Shown: piece after piece, positions 49,445 to 60,129 of the stretch
Numbering within the stretch: position 1 is the first letter of the stretch
How the letters are laid out: every line of letters begins with the position of its first letter
Assembly: GCF_027923555.1 (NCBI RefSeq)
Contig: NZ_AP025523.1
Coordinates: forward strand, 1,612,001 to 1,676,000
Direction: 5' to 3'
Source: Vulcanimicrobium alpinum
Lineage (GTDB): Bacteria; Vulcanimicrobiota; Vulcanimicrobiia; Vulcanimicrobiales; Vulcanimicrobiaceae
DNA: 64,000 nt
Made by a program: the position numbers and the translations under genes
The notes under the pieces: generated by a model
Seen by the model: the letters and a program-made list of their open reading frames with translations, nothing else
Databases searched by the model: none
What the model was told of the DNA's origin: nothing

Positions 49445-50391
49445 ACGACGCCGACCACACGATTCTCGTCAAGATCATCCCGCCGAAGGGCCGCGCCGTG
49501 TACCGCCTCCAGTTGACGCGCCGTCATCTCGCCGCGATCGCGGTCGCGTTCGTCGTCGCGCTCGCCGGCGCGGTCGCCGCGCACACGTATCAATTGCGCG
49601 TCGCCGAGGAGCACCTGCGCGCCCTGCAGTCGCTTGCCGCGGACCAGCAGCGCAAACTCCAAACGATCGACCGTCAGGCCGACGCGCTCACCAACCAGCT
49701 CCGTTCGGTTCAGCGCGAGAACGCCGAGATCAAACGCTTGATCGGCGGCGACCGCGGCGGCCGCAAACAGCACGCGTACGTCGCGCCGCCGCCGGGCGAT
49801 ACGCGGGCGCGTGGGAGCGACTTCACCTCGGTGCAGGCACGCTTGCGGAGGCTCGCGGCCGTCTCGAACAGGACCAGCGACGACGCACGTCGTCTGCAGC
49901 GGCTCGCGCTGCGCGCGCTCAACCTGCGGCGCATGGCGTCGATCGCGCGCGAACGGCTCGTCGCCGCGATCCCGTCGCTCAACCCCGTCGCCGGCGGGAT
50001 CGCGGCAGGATTCGGCTGGCGAACCGATCCGTGGCCGGAGTTTCACAAGGGGCTCGACCTCGAAGCCGACTACGGAACGCCGGTGCATGCCAGCGCGGCG
50101 GGCGTCGTGGTCGCCGCCGGCTGGGACGGCGGCTACGGCATCAAGGTCGACATCGATCACGGGAACGGTTACCACACCTGGTACGCGCACCTCTCGCGCG
50201 CCGACGTCGCGCCCGGACAGCGCGTCCTCAAAGGCCAGACGATTGCGCTGAGCGGTTCGACGGGCGAGTCGACGGGTCCGCACCTGCACTATCAGGTGAT
50301 GTACGCCGGCGAGGCGATCGACCCGGCGCCGTTCCTGCACGGTGTCCCCGCGAAGGTGCTTGCGACACTTCCGGATCCTGCCGGCGTATAA
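49441..50391 (+). CDS. M23-family murein endopeptidase
   Basis: A 316-aa membrane-anchored protein: an N-terminal helix (HLAAIAVAFVVALAGAVAAH), a coiled coil (about residues 55-95 and 120-165), then the LytM domain with GFGWRTDPWPEFHKGLDLEA, HTWYAHLSRADVAPGQRV and GSTGESTGPHLHYQVM. The zinc residues (HxxxD, HLH) are complete, so it should cut peptidoglycan cross-links and not only act as an EnvC-like activator. GTG start overlaps the DUF4446 stop by 4 bases. Confidence 0.92.
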   Translation: MNDADHTILVKIIPPKGRAVYRLQLTRRHLAAIAVAFVVALAGAVAAHTYQLRVAEEHLRALQSLAADQQRKLQTIDRQADALTNQLRSVQRENAEIKRLIGGDRGGRKQHAYVAPPPGDTRARGSDFTSVQARLRRLAAVSNRTSDDARRLQRLALRALNLRRMASIARERLVAAIPSLNPVAGGIAAGFGWRTDPWPEFHKGLDLEADYGTPVHASAAGVVVAAGWDGGYGIKVDIDHGNGYHTWYAHLSRADVAPGQRVLKGQTIALSGSTGESTGPHLHYQVMYAGEAIDPAPFLHGVPAKVLATLPDPAGV

Positions 50392-50399
50392 GGATTGTT

Positions 50400-50672
50400 A
50401 TGTGTCAAGTCTGGCAGGTCGTCGACCTCATCTTCAAGATCTACGTGCTGCTGATGATCGTCTACGCGGTCGTCTCTTGGGTGCCGAGCATCCGCGGGCG
50501 CTGGAGCGAGTACCTCGCGATGCTGATCGAGCCCGTGCTCGCGCCGGTGCGCCGCATCGTTCCGCCGCTGGGCGGCCTCGATCTCTCGTTCATCATCGTG
50601 ATCATCGTGATCCAGCTCGTCGACAGCCAGATCGTTCGCAACAACCTCTACGCGTGCGTGGGCGGTTACTGA
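50400..50672 (+). CDS. YggT-family membrane protein
   Basis: A 90-aa protein with two membrane helices and the YggT pattern [40 protein letters not shown] and [15 protein letters not shown]. YggT proteins are linked to envelope or ion stress and often sit next to cell-division genes, but their mechanism is not established. It lies 8 bases after the M23 gene and 4 before lepA. Confidence 0.9.
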   Translation: MCQVWQVVDLIFKIYVLLMIVYAVVSWVPSIRGRWSEYLAMLIEPVLAPVRRIVPPLGGLDLSFIIVIIVIQLVDSQIVRNNLYACVGGY

Positions 50673-50676
50673 CCAC

Positions 50677-52506
<1,830 letters not shown>

Positions 52507-52516
52507 TCCGGCGGCG

Positions 52517-53158
52517 ATGCGGAACGCCGGCCGCGCTCGCGTCTACGTCGCGACGAAAAATGTCGGCAAGCTGCGCGAGATGGAGCAGCTCTTCGGCGAC
52601 GCGCCCTTCGATCTGGCGACGTTCGGCAAATACGAGGATCCGATCGAGGGCGATACGTCGTACGCCGACAACGCGGCGCTCAAGGCGCGTGCCCTGCACG
52701 CGCAGCTCACCCGCGCCGGCCAGCCGGGGAACGTCCTCGCCGACGATTCGGGGCTGGAAGTGTACGCGCTGGATCGCCGTCCGGGCGTGCTGACCGCGTT
52801 TTACGGCGGCGCAGAGCTGAGCTGGGCGGAGCGGCGAACGCGGCTGATCGCGGAACTCGAGGCCTCGCCGCTCGGCGCGTCCGACCGGCGGGCGCGCTTC
52901 GTGTGCGCGCTGCACTTCATCGGCGCCGACGGGCGCGAGTTCGCGACGATGGGAACGGTCGACGGTGAGATCGCGCCGCACGAGCGCGGAGAGCTCGGCT
53001 TCTCGTTCGATCCGGTCTTTCTCTATCCGCCGCTCGGGCGGACGTTCGCCGAGCTTTCCGGCGAGGAGAAGAACCGCTGCAGCCACCGCGCGATCGCTAC
53101 GGCGGCGCTGCTGGCAGCGCTCTCGCTGGCGGGCGTCCCGGCTGAGGTCCACGATTGA
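52517..53158 (+). CDS. rdgB: RdgB/HAM1 non-canonical purine NTP pyrophosphatase
   Basis: A 213-aa enzyme that removes ITP, dITP and XTP from the nucleotide pool. Family regions are VYVATKNVGKLREMEQLFGD, EGDTSYADNAALKARALHAQ, VLADDSGLEVYALDRRPGVL, GELGFSFDPVFLYPPLGRTF and AELSGEEKNRCSHRAIA, with the usual S-D-K-H residues. Starts 10 bases after lepA and ends at a hairpin before the tRNA cluster. Confidence 0.94.
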   Translation: MRNAGRARVYVATKNVGKLREMEQLFGDAPFDLATFGKYEDPIEGDTSYADNAALKARALHAQLTRAGQPGNVLADDSGLEVYALDRRPGVLTAFYGGAELSWAERRTRLIAELEASPLGASDRRARFVCALHFIGADGREFATMGTVDGEIAPHERGELGFSFDPVFLYPPLGRTFAELSGEEKNRCSHRAIATAALLAALSLAGVPAEVHD

Positions 53159-53186
53159 GGAGCTCGTGCAGGCCTGAACACGGAAT

Positions 53187-53210
53187 GAGCCCGACCGGCG
53201 GATCGGGCTC
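53187..53210. terminator. hairpin between rdgB and the tRNA cluster
   Basis: GAGCCCGA / TCGGGCTC, 8 paired bases with an 8-base loop, then GTTTA. It lies between convergent transcripts and could terminate both. Confidence 0.65.
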
Positions 53211-53217
53211 GTTTACG

Positions 53218-53292
53218 TGGTGCACCGCGAAGGACTCGAACCTTCAACCAATTGCTTAAGAGGCAACTGCTCTACCATTGAGCTAGCGGTGC
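53218..53292 (-). tRNA. tRNA-Lys (CUU)
   Basis: A cloverleaf on the minus strand: acceptor GCACCGC pairs with GCGGTGC, D-arm GCTCAATGGTAGAGC, anticodon loop CTCTTAA (anticodon CUU, codon AAG), T-arm with GGTTCGAGTCC, discriminator A and an encoded CCA. Confidence 0.95.
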
Positions 53293-53314
53293 TCAAGAGA
53301 GGACTTTACGAGAA

Positions 53315-53343
53315 CGGGTCGTGGTCGTCAAGGCCACGACCCG
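53315..53343. terminator. strong hairpin between the two tRNA-Lys genes
   Basis: CGGGTCGTGG / CCACGACCCG, 10 perfect pairs with a 9-base loop; five more pairs form outside a single A-C mismatch. It probably terminates or processes the tRNA-Lys(UUU) transcript. Confidence 0.65.
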
Positions 53344-53355
53344 CTCTCGACCGTT

Positions 53356-53431
53356 TGGTGCGCCCGGTGGGACTCGAACCCACGACTCTCGGCTTAAAAG
53401 GCCGGTACTCTACCAACTGAGTTACAGGCGC
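53356..53431 (-). tRNA. tRNA-Lys (UUU)
   Basis: Acceptor GCGCCTG pairs with CGGGCGC (one G-U), D-arm ACTCAGTTGGTAGAGT, anticodon loop CTTTTAA (UUU, codon AAA), T-arm with GGTTCGAGTCC, discriminator A and encoded CCA. Confidence 0.95.
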
Positions 53432-53451
53432 GCGCATTCCGGATCGTTCGT

Positions 53452-53480
53452 GCGAGGCTCCGCACCGTGCGGAGCCTCGC
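53452..53480. terminator. strong hairpin after tRNA-His
   Basis: GCGAGGCTCCGCA / TGCGGAGCCTCGC, 13 perfect pairs with a CCG loop, placed directly downstream of tRNA-His on the minus strand. There is no T-run. Confidence 0.65.
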
Positions 53481-53488
53481 CGATGTTC

Positions 53489-53566
53489 TGGGGTGACTGA
53501 CCGGGCTTGAACCGGCGACCTCCGGATCCACAATCCGGCGCTCTAACCAACTGAGCTACAATCACC
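53489..53566 (-). tRNA. tRNA-His (GUG)
   Basis: Anticodon loop TTGTGGA (GUG) closed by CCGGA/TCCGG. The extra 5' G (position -1) and discriminator C that mark tRNA-His are both encoded, as is CCA. T-arm has GGTTCAAGCCC. Confidence 0.95.
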
Positions 53567-53760
53567 ACGCAGGAGACCGGAAATACTCATCCGTTTGCGG
53601 CTGGATTCCCTGCTCCTGACATGTTCCCGGTAACCGCGGGAACCCCGCGATCTTGCGCCGCGACAATTTGCGCAACGGCCGCGCACGCGTCGATCTCATT
53701 GCGTTCGCTCTGCGTTTGCTACCGCGAACGTTGATCGAACTCCAAGGCGACCTTGATGCG
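53567..53760. other. 194-base gap in the tRNA cluster
   Basis: No gene, tRNA or clear repeat is seen between tRNA-His and tRNA-Arg. The promoter for tRNA-His and the two Lys tRNAs is expected here. Confidence 0.4.
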
Positions 53761-53833
53761 CGCGCCCGGCAGGAGTCGAACCTGCATCGTTCCGCTTAGA
53801 AGGCGGATGCCTTATCCGTTAGACCACAGGCGC
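53761..53833 (-). tRNA. tRNA-Arg (UCU)
   Basis: Acceptor GCGCCTG/CGGGCGC, D-arm GTCTAACGGATAAGGC, anticodon loop CTTCTAA (UCU, codon AGA), T-arm GGTTCGACTCC. CCA is not encoded. Confidence 0.94.
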
Positions 53834-53836
53834 ACG

Positions 53837-53913
53837 TGGTCGGGACGACAGGATTTGAACCTGCGACTTCTTGCTCCCAAAGCAAGCGCTCTACCAAGCT
53901 GAGCTACGTCCCG
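53837..53913 (-). tRNA. tRNA-Pro (UGG)
   Basis: Acceptor CGGGACG/CGTCCCG, D-arm GCTCAGCTTGGTAGAGC, anticodon loop TTTGGGA (UGG, codon CCA), T-arm GGTTCAAATCC, encoded CCA. It lies 3 bases from tRNA-Arg, so they share a transcript. Confidence 0.95.
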
Positions 53914-54052
53914 CAGCCTTCATCCTAGCATGCGCGCCAACCAGGCCCGGCAGAACGCGGAGCATCGCTGCTCCGGAAGCAGTTTTCCGGGCGAGCCGGG
54001 CGAACTGGTGCGCATTTTCGCCCGCCCCTTCATCAACCGGGAGGTCGTTGCC

Positions 54053-55049
54053 ATGTCACCCTCACGCGGAGCCTTTCTCACCTCCGCCGCCGGCGGAGCC
54101 GCGGCGATCGCCGCGCCCTCGCTCGTCGCCGCTGCCGCACCTGCCGAGGTAGCCGCCGCCACGAAGGGCATGACCTCACCACGCTGCGCGACGGCGGGGT
54201 CGATCACGTCGGCGTCCGTACGCCGCTCGGGATCGTCGACGTCTCCCGCGCCTCCAAGGCGCTCGGTGTCGCCCAGCCGCCGCTGACGGTCGACGACGTG
54301 ATCGCCGGGCGCGGCGATATCGCGGCGCTCCCGAAGCTCGTCGCGAACGCGCCCGCCGACGCGATCCGTGCCGAGAACGCGGTCGAGTACGGCCCGCTGG
54401 TGGGCGCGCCGCCGAAGATCGTCTGCGTCGGCTCAACTATCGCGCCCACATCGCGGAGACCGGCGAGAAGACGCCGCCGTTTCCCGATCTGTTCAACAAA
54501 TACAACATGTCGCTCAACCGTCACAACGGAACCGTCGCCGTGTCGAAGCTCGGCCTCGAGAAGTTCGATTACGAGTCCGAGCTGATGATGTACATCGGCA
54601 AGACCGCGCGCAACGTCAGCGAAGCCGACGCGCTCTCGTACGTCTTCGGGTACTCGTGCGGCAACGATTTCACCGCGCGCGACGCGCAGCAGCGCGTCTC
54701 GCGGTGGATGACCGGCAAAACGCCGGATCAGTTCGCGCCGCTGGGACCGTGGCTCGTCACCGCAGACCAGATCCCCGATCCGCAGACGCTGCAGGTGCAG
54801 ACGTTCGTCAACGGCGAGACGACGCCGCGGCAAGACATGAACACCTCGCAGATGATCTTCAACTGCGCGCACATCGTGAGCTATACGTCGCAGTTCATCA
54901 CGCTCCAGCCGGGCGACGTGATCTTCACCGGCACCCCCAGCGGCGTGATCACCGGCTATCTCAAGGAGAAGCAAGTCTGGCTCAAGCCGGGCGACCGCGC
55001 GCGCACGGCGATCACGAAACTCGGCGAACTGTACTTCACGCTGACCTGA
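54053..55049 (+). pseudogene. fumarylacetoacetate-hydrolase-family protein, two frameshifts
   Basis: Three frames in series give one complete FAH-family enzyme. First a signal-like N-terminus (MSPSRGAFLTSAAGGAAAIA). Then LTTLRDGGVDHVGVRTPLG and GPLVGAPPKIVCVG. Then LNYRAHIAETGEKTPPFPDL, DYESELMMYIGKTARN, YSCGNDFTARDAQQRVSRWM and GDVIFTGTPSGVITGYLKEK. Adding one G to GGG at 54166-54168 and one C at 54432 (GGCTC to GGCCTC) restores a frame of about 330 codons. The family opens beta-diketone or carboxylate compounds using Mg. GGGAGG precedes the ATG. Everything else is intact, so sequencing indels are a good explanation. Confidence 0.88.
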
Positions 55050-55094
55050 CGCGAAGGCGTCGCGCGCCCGTGCGGTCGAACCAAAGCGGCGCAC

Positions 55095-55176
55095 GGGCAC
55101 GTGGCGGAATCGGTAGACGCGCTGGATTTAGGTTCCAGTGGGGCGACCCATCTGAGTTCGAGTCTCAGCGTGCCCA
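55095..55176 (+). tRNA. tRNA-Leu (UAG)
   Basis: A long class II tRNA: acceptor GGGCACG/CGTGCCC, D-arm GCGGAATCGGTAGACGC, anticodon loop TTTAGGT (UAG, codon CUA), a variable arm TGGGGCGACCCAT, T-arm AGTTCGAGTCT. CCA is not encoded. Confidence 0.95.
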
Positions 55177-55283
55177 GCGAGCGGCGGCGACGACCAGGAT
55201 CGTCCCCTTGACGAAGGCCCCGCCCCCCGGTAAACTCCGAGGGTTCGTCCCCAGGCCAGCGAAAGAGCGCGCCTGCGACGTTC

Positions 55284-55358
55284 GCGGAAGTAGCTCAGCG
55301 GTAGAGCATCGCCTTGCCAAGGCGAGGGTCGCGAGTTCAAATCTCGTCTTCCGCTCCA
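55284..55358 (+). tRNA. tRNA-Gly (GCC)
   Basis: Acceptor GCGGAAG/CTTCCGC, D-arm GCTCAGCGGTAGAGC, anticodon loop TTGCCAA (GCC, codon GGC), T-arm AGTTCAAATCT, discriminator T and encoded CCA. Confidence 0.95.
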
Positions 55359-55422
55359 TTTTGATCGATCAAGACGGCGGGCGCTTGCCCGCCGTCCCCG
55401 CTTCCGGAGGTCTGCCGTCCCT

Positions 55423-56736
55423 GTGCCCTCGACGCTGAAACCGCTCGATCCTACGCAGGTCGAGCTCGAGATCAGCATCACGCCGGAAGAGTTCACCGCG
55501 GCGCAAGATGCTGCGTTCCGCAAGCTGGTGCGCAACGTGCGCGTCCCCGGCTTCCGCCCCGGCAAAGTCCCGCGCAAGATCTTCGAGAACACCTACGGCA
55601 GCTCGCAGATCCTCGAGCGCGCCCTCGACGACATCGTCCCGACGAAGTACGCGGCGGCCGTCGAGGAGCACGGGATCGAGCCGCTGGCCCGTCCGCAGAT
55701 GGAACTGCTCCCGGAGGAAGAGGGGCAGCCGCTGCGCGTGAAGGCCGTAGTGCCGATTCGGCCGGCGATCGAGCCCAAGGACTATACCGGCGTCGAGATC
55801 ACCGACGTCCCGGAGACCGCGACCGACGAGGACCTGGACCGCACCCTCGAGCAGATGCGTCGCGACGCCGCGACCCTGGTCCCGGTCGAGCGCCCGGTCA
55901 AACTCGGCGACGTCGCGACCCTGGATTACCAAGGGAAGATCGACGGCGTCCCGTTCGACGGCGGCGCCGCGACCGGACAGGAGACGGAGCTCACCGAGAC
56001 CCGCTTCATCCCCGGCTTCGTCGCCGGGATCGTCGGGATGCAGCCCGGCGAGACGAGGGAGGTGCGCGCGACCTTCCCCGACCCGTACGCGAACCCCGAC
56101 CTCGCGGGTAAGGAAGCCGTCTTCACCGTTACCGTCCACGAGGTCAAGGAACCCGAGCTGCCCCCGCTCGACGACGAGTTCGCCAAGCGCGTCTCGCGCA
56201 ACGAGACGCTCGAGGACCTGCGCGCCGACGTGAAGCGCCGGCTCGACGAGAACGTGAAGAACGGCGCGCGCCGCCGGATGTCCGGCGAGCTGCTCGACAA
56301 GATCGTCGCCGTCAACGAGTTCCCGCTCCCCGAAGTCCTCATCGAGCGCGAGATCGACTCGCTGCTGAACGACTCCCGCCAGTACGTCGCGCGGGCCGGC
56401 ATCGGCTGGGACGATTACCTGCGCGAGAGCGGCAAGATGGAAGACGAACTGCGGGACACGTACCGGGATGAGGCCGCGCGGCGCGTCAAGACGACCCTAC
56501 TCGTCGAGGCGATCGCGAAAAAAGAGGGCGTCCAGGCGACGCAGGCAGACGTCGAGTCCGAACTCGACGCGCTCGCGGCACAGTACGGCCAGCCGCGCGA
56601 GCGGATCGTCGAGGCACTGCAGTCAAACGTAGCTGCGCTGATCGACGGGATCGTGCGCACGAAGACGATCGACAAGCTGATCGAGCAGGCAAAGCGCGTT
56701 CCGGCGCCGCCTGCAACTGCACCGCCAGCCGCATAG
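55423..56736 (+). CDS. tig: trigger factor (ribosome-associated chaperone)
   Basis: A 437-aa protein with the three trigger factor domains. The ribosome-binding domain contains [20 protein letters not shown], the signature loop that docks on ribosomal protein uL23. The FKBP-type isomerase domain (about residues 150-245) has [20 protein letters not shown] and [20 protein letters not shown]. The helical C-terminal arms follow. It starts at GTG with GGAGG 12 bases upstream and heads the conserved order tig-clpP-clpX, with 16 and 9 bases between genes. Confidence 0.96.
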   Translation: MPSTLKPLDPTQVELEISITPEEFTAAQDAAFRKLVRNVRVPGFRPGKVPRKIFENTYGSSQILERALDDIVPTKYAAAVEEHGIEPLARPQMELLPEEEGQPLRVKAVVPIRPAIEPKDYTGVEITDVPETATDEDLDRTLEQMRRDAATLVPVERPVKLGDVATLDYQGKIDGVPFDGGAATGQETELTETRFIPGFVAGIVGMQPGETREVRATFPDPYANPDLAGKEAVFTVTVHEVKEPELPPLDDEFAKRVSRNETLEDLRADVKRRLDENVKNGARRRMSGELLDKIVAVNEFPLPEVLIEREIDSLLNDSRQYVARAGIGWDDYLRESGKMEDELRDTYRDEAARRVKTTLLVEAIAKKEGVQATQADVESELDALAAQYGQPRERIVEALQSNVAALIDGIVRTKTIDKLIEQAKRVPAPPATAPPAA

Positions 56737-56752
56737 GTCACGGAGGACGCAC

Positions 56753-57373
56753 ATGGGACATCTGGTACCGATGGTGGTCGAGCAGAGCGCGCGCGGCGAA
56801 CGCGCGTACGATATCTACTCGCGCCTCCTCAAAGAACGCATCATCTTCGTCCACGGCCCGATCGACGACGGGATGGCCTCGCTGGTCATCGCCCAGCTCC
56901 TCTTCCTGGAGCGCGAGGACGCCGATAAAGACATCGACATGTACATCAACAGCCCGGGCGGTTCGGTGACCGCCGGGCTCGCGATCTACGACACGATGCA
57001 GCTGATCAAGCCCGACGTGGCGACGATCTGCGCCGGGATGGCGGCGTCGATGGCCTCGATCCTCCTCACCGGCGGGGCGCAGACGAAGCGGTTTGCCCTG
57101 CCGTACTCGAAGATCCTGATCCATCAGCCCTGGGTCCAGCAGGTGGGTGGCCAGGCCACCGATATCGAAATCCACGCACGCGATCTCATCGCGACGCGGC
57201 GGACGCTCGCGGGGATCTACGAGATCACCACCAAGCAGCCCGTCGACAAGATTCTCAAAGACATCGAACGCGACTACTACATGACCGCGCAAGAAGCGCT
57301 CGACTATGGGATCGTGGACCAGGTGTTCACCAAAGAGAACCGGTCGGTTTCTCCCAACACGCAAAGCTTGTAG
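56753..57373 (+). CDS. clpP: ATP-dependent Clp protease proteolytic subunit
   Basis: A 206-aa serine peptidase. The triad is S99 in [18 protein letters not shown]124 in ILIHQPW and D174 in [17 protein letters not shown]. Also typical are [20 protein letters not shown] and the hydrophobic-pocket region near the N-terminus ([20 protein letters not shown]). It forms the two-ring chamber that degrades substrates delivered by ClpX, encoded 9 bases downstream. GGAGG precedes the ATG. Confidence 0.97.
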   Translation: MGHLVPMVVEQSARGERAYDIYSRLLKERIIFVHGPIDDGMASLVIAQLLFLEREDADKDIDMYINSPGGSVTAGLAIYDTMQLIKPDVATICAGMAASMASILLTGGAQTKRFALPYSKILIHQPWVQQVGGQATDIEIHARDLIATRRTLAGIYEITTKQPVDKILKDIERDYYMTAQEALDYGIVDQVFTKENRSVSPNTQSL

Positions 57374-57382
57374 GTCACCTGC

Positions 57383-58651
<1,269 letters not shown>

Positions 58652-58660
58652 CGCAAACGA

Positions 58661-58692
58661 CGAGGCCCGCCGGCGACGGCGGGCCTCGCTTT
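58661..58692 (+). terminator. rho-independent terminator of tig-clpP-clpX
   Basis: A perfect 12-base stem CGAGGCCCGCCG / CGGCGGGCCTCG with a GCGA loop is followed by CTTTT, 10 bases after the clpX stop. It also lies at the 3' end of the convergent stalk-domain gene. Confidence 0.93.
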
Positions 58693-58704
58693 TGCGCGCT
58701 GCGG

Positions 58705-59724
58705 TTACGGCCGCAGACGCAAGGTGCGCACGACGACCGCGCCGTCGGGCGCATGCGATTCGAGCCGCACGTCGACGACCGAGGCGGTCGCGTCGTCGAT
58801 GCGGATCGGGCGCGCGAAGTGTCCCTGCGGGTCGGCACCGGAGTCGACCGTGACCGTCGTGATGGCCGCTTCGCCGAAGCCGCTGTCCGCGTTCGCACTG
58901 ACGACGATGTGGACGCGTGAATTCGGACGCGTGAACCCTTGCACGACGAACGTGTCGCCGACCCGCGCGCCGTCCGGCGGTGAGAGGCTGCGCAAGAAGT
59001 TCGGGTTCTGCACCGGCGCGCTGGTGAACGCCCAGCGTTGCGCGATCGCGGGAGCGGTGACGCTGACCTCGTGACGCCCGTACGGGAGATCGTAGCCGGG
59101 ATCGAACGAGAACGCGCGCGGCGAAACGTAGGCCTCCGTCGTCACGTCGCGGCCGTCGAGGGCGATGCGCACGGTGTTGGGATCGATCGGGCGCGGAAAC
59201 GTCGCCCCGATCGCGGGGCGCAGCGACTGCACCGCGGCGTTGGGCTCCGGTTCGACCCGCACGAGCCGCGCCGGCGCGGGCGGCGGTGTCACCACCTCGG
59301 GCGGCGGCGGGTCGGCTTGCTGTCCGATCGCGACGAGTCGCTGAGCGCCATCGTAGGTCACGTTCGCGCCGAGAGCCTGCGCGACGAAGCGTAGCGGGAC
59401 GAGGACGCGCGCGCCGACCAGAAACGGCGGCGCATCGAGCGTCGTCGGCGTCCCGTTCACGACGGCGTTCGTCGAGCCCACGTGGAGCGAGACCGTCGTG
59501 CTGCCGCGCGTCGCGGCGATCTGTCCGGCGTCGTAGACGACCGTGGCGCCGAGGCGCTCGAAGACGCCGCGCAGCGGAACGTAGACGCGACCGACGCGCT
59601 CGACGGGCGGCTGATCGAACGCGACGGGCGTACCGTTGACCGTCACCGCGGGCGCGGTCTGCGCCGGCGCCGCGGCCACCGTGACGAGAGCGAGCAGGAT
59701 GGTCCCTGCGGCGAGTTTCTGCAT
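58705..59724 (-). CDS. secreted protein with two copper-amine-oxidase-N-like stalk domains
   Basis: A 339-aa protein with a signal peptide (LAAGTILLALVTVAAAPAQT). Two stalk repeats follow: VNGTPVAFDQPPVERVGRVY-VPLRGVFERLGA and DAPPFLVGARVLVPLRFVAQ-ALGANVTYDGA. The rest is two Ig-like domains (IGATFPRPIDPNTVRIALDG; FVVQGFTRPNSRVHIVVSAN). The stalk domain often mediates binding to the cell wall or envelope. No enzyme motif is seen, so a structural role at the surface is likely. Convergent with clpX. Confidence 0.82.
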   Translation of the reverse strand: MQKLAAGTILLALVTVAAAPAQTAPAVTVNGTPVAFDQPPVERVGRVYVPLRGVFERLGATVVYDAGQIAATRGSTTVSLHVGSTNAVVNGTPTTLDAPPFLVGARVLVPLRFVAQALGANVTYDGAQRLVAIGQQADPPPPEVVTPPPAPARLVRVEPEPNAAVQSLRPAIGATFPRPIDPNTVRIALDGRDVTTEAYVSPRAFSFDPGYDLPYGRHEVSVTAPAIAQRWAFTSAPVQNPNFLRSLSPPDGARVGDTFVVQGFTRPNSRVHIVVSANADSGFGEAAITTVTVDSGADPQGHFARPIRIDDATASVVDVRLESHAPDGAVVVRTLRLRP

Positions 59725-59748
59725 CACCGCAATCAACGCGGTGCGCCG

Positions 59749-60129
59749 TCAGGCCGGTTCCCCGCCGAGCGCCTGCAGGATCGCGCGGCGCACCGCGGGT
59801 TCGTCCTCATCGTCGAGCGCGCGGGTCAGCAGCGCGCGCGACCACTCCGAGCGCAGGCTCGCCAGCGCATCGACCAGGGTCAGACGGGCGGCGGCATCGC
59901 AACGTGCCGCTCGCGCGTCGATGAACTCGGGCCACACGGGCAGCGTGCGTCTCGGATCGATGCGCTCGGGCGCGACCAAAGCCGAAGCGGTGAGGGTTCC
60001 CGCAGCCGGAACGAACGTCGGCGCGAACGGGCCGGCCGCCGAGACGGTCACGCGGCGCGGCGCGAAGATCACGATCGCCATCAAAACGGTGCCGGCGACG
60101 GCGAGGATCGTCGGCAATTGCAGCATCAT
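59749..60129 (-). CDS. hypothetical membrane protein with a HEAT-like tail
   Basis: A 126-aa protein with an N-terminal membrane helix (ILAVAGTVLMAIVIFAP), a Pro-rich linker and a short helical tail (LTRALDDEDEPAVRRAILQA) that resembles one HEAT repeat. It starts in the stop of the 899-aa gene (ATGA overlap), so the two are one translation unit and may form a complex. No family recognised. Confidence 0.65.
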   Translation of the reverse strand: MMLQLPTILAVAGTVLMAIVIFAPRRVTVSAAGPFAPTFVPAAGTLTASALVAPERIDPRRTLPVWPEFIDARAARCDAAARLTLVDALASLRSEWSRALLTRALDDEDEPAVRRAILQALGGEPA

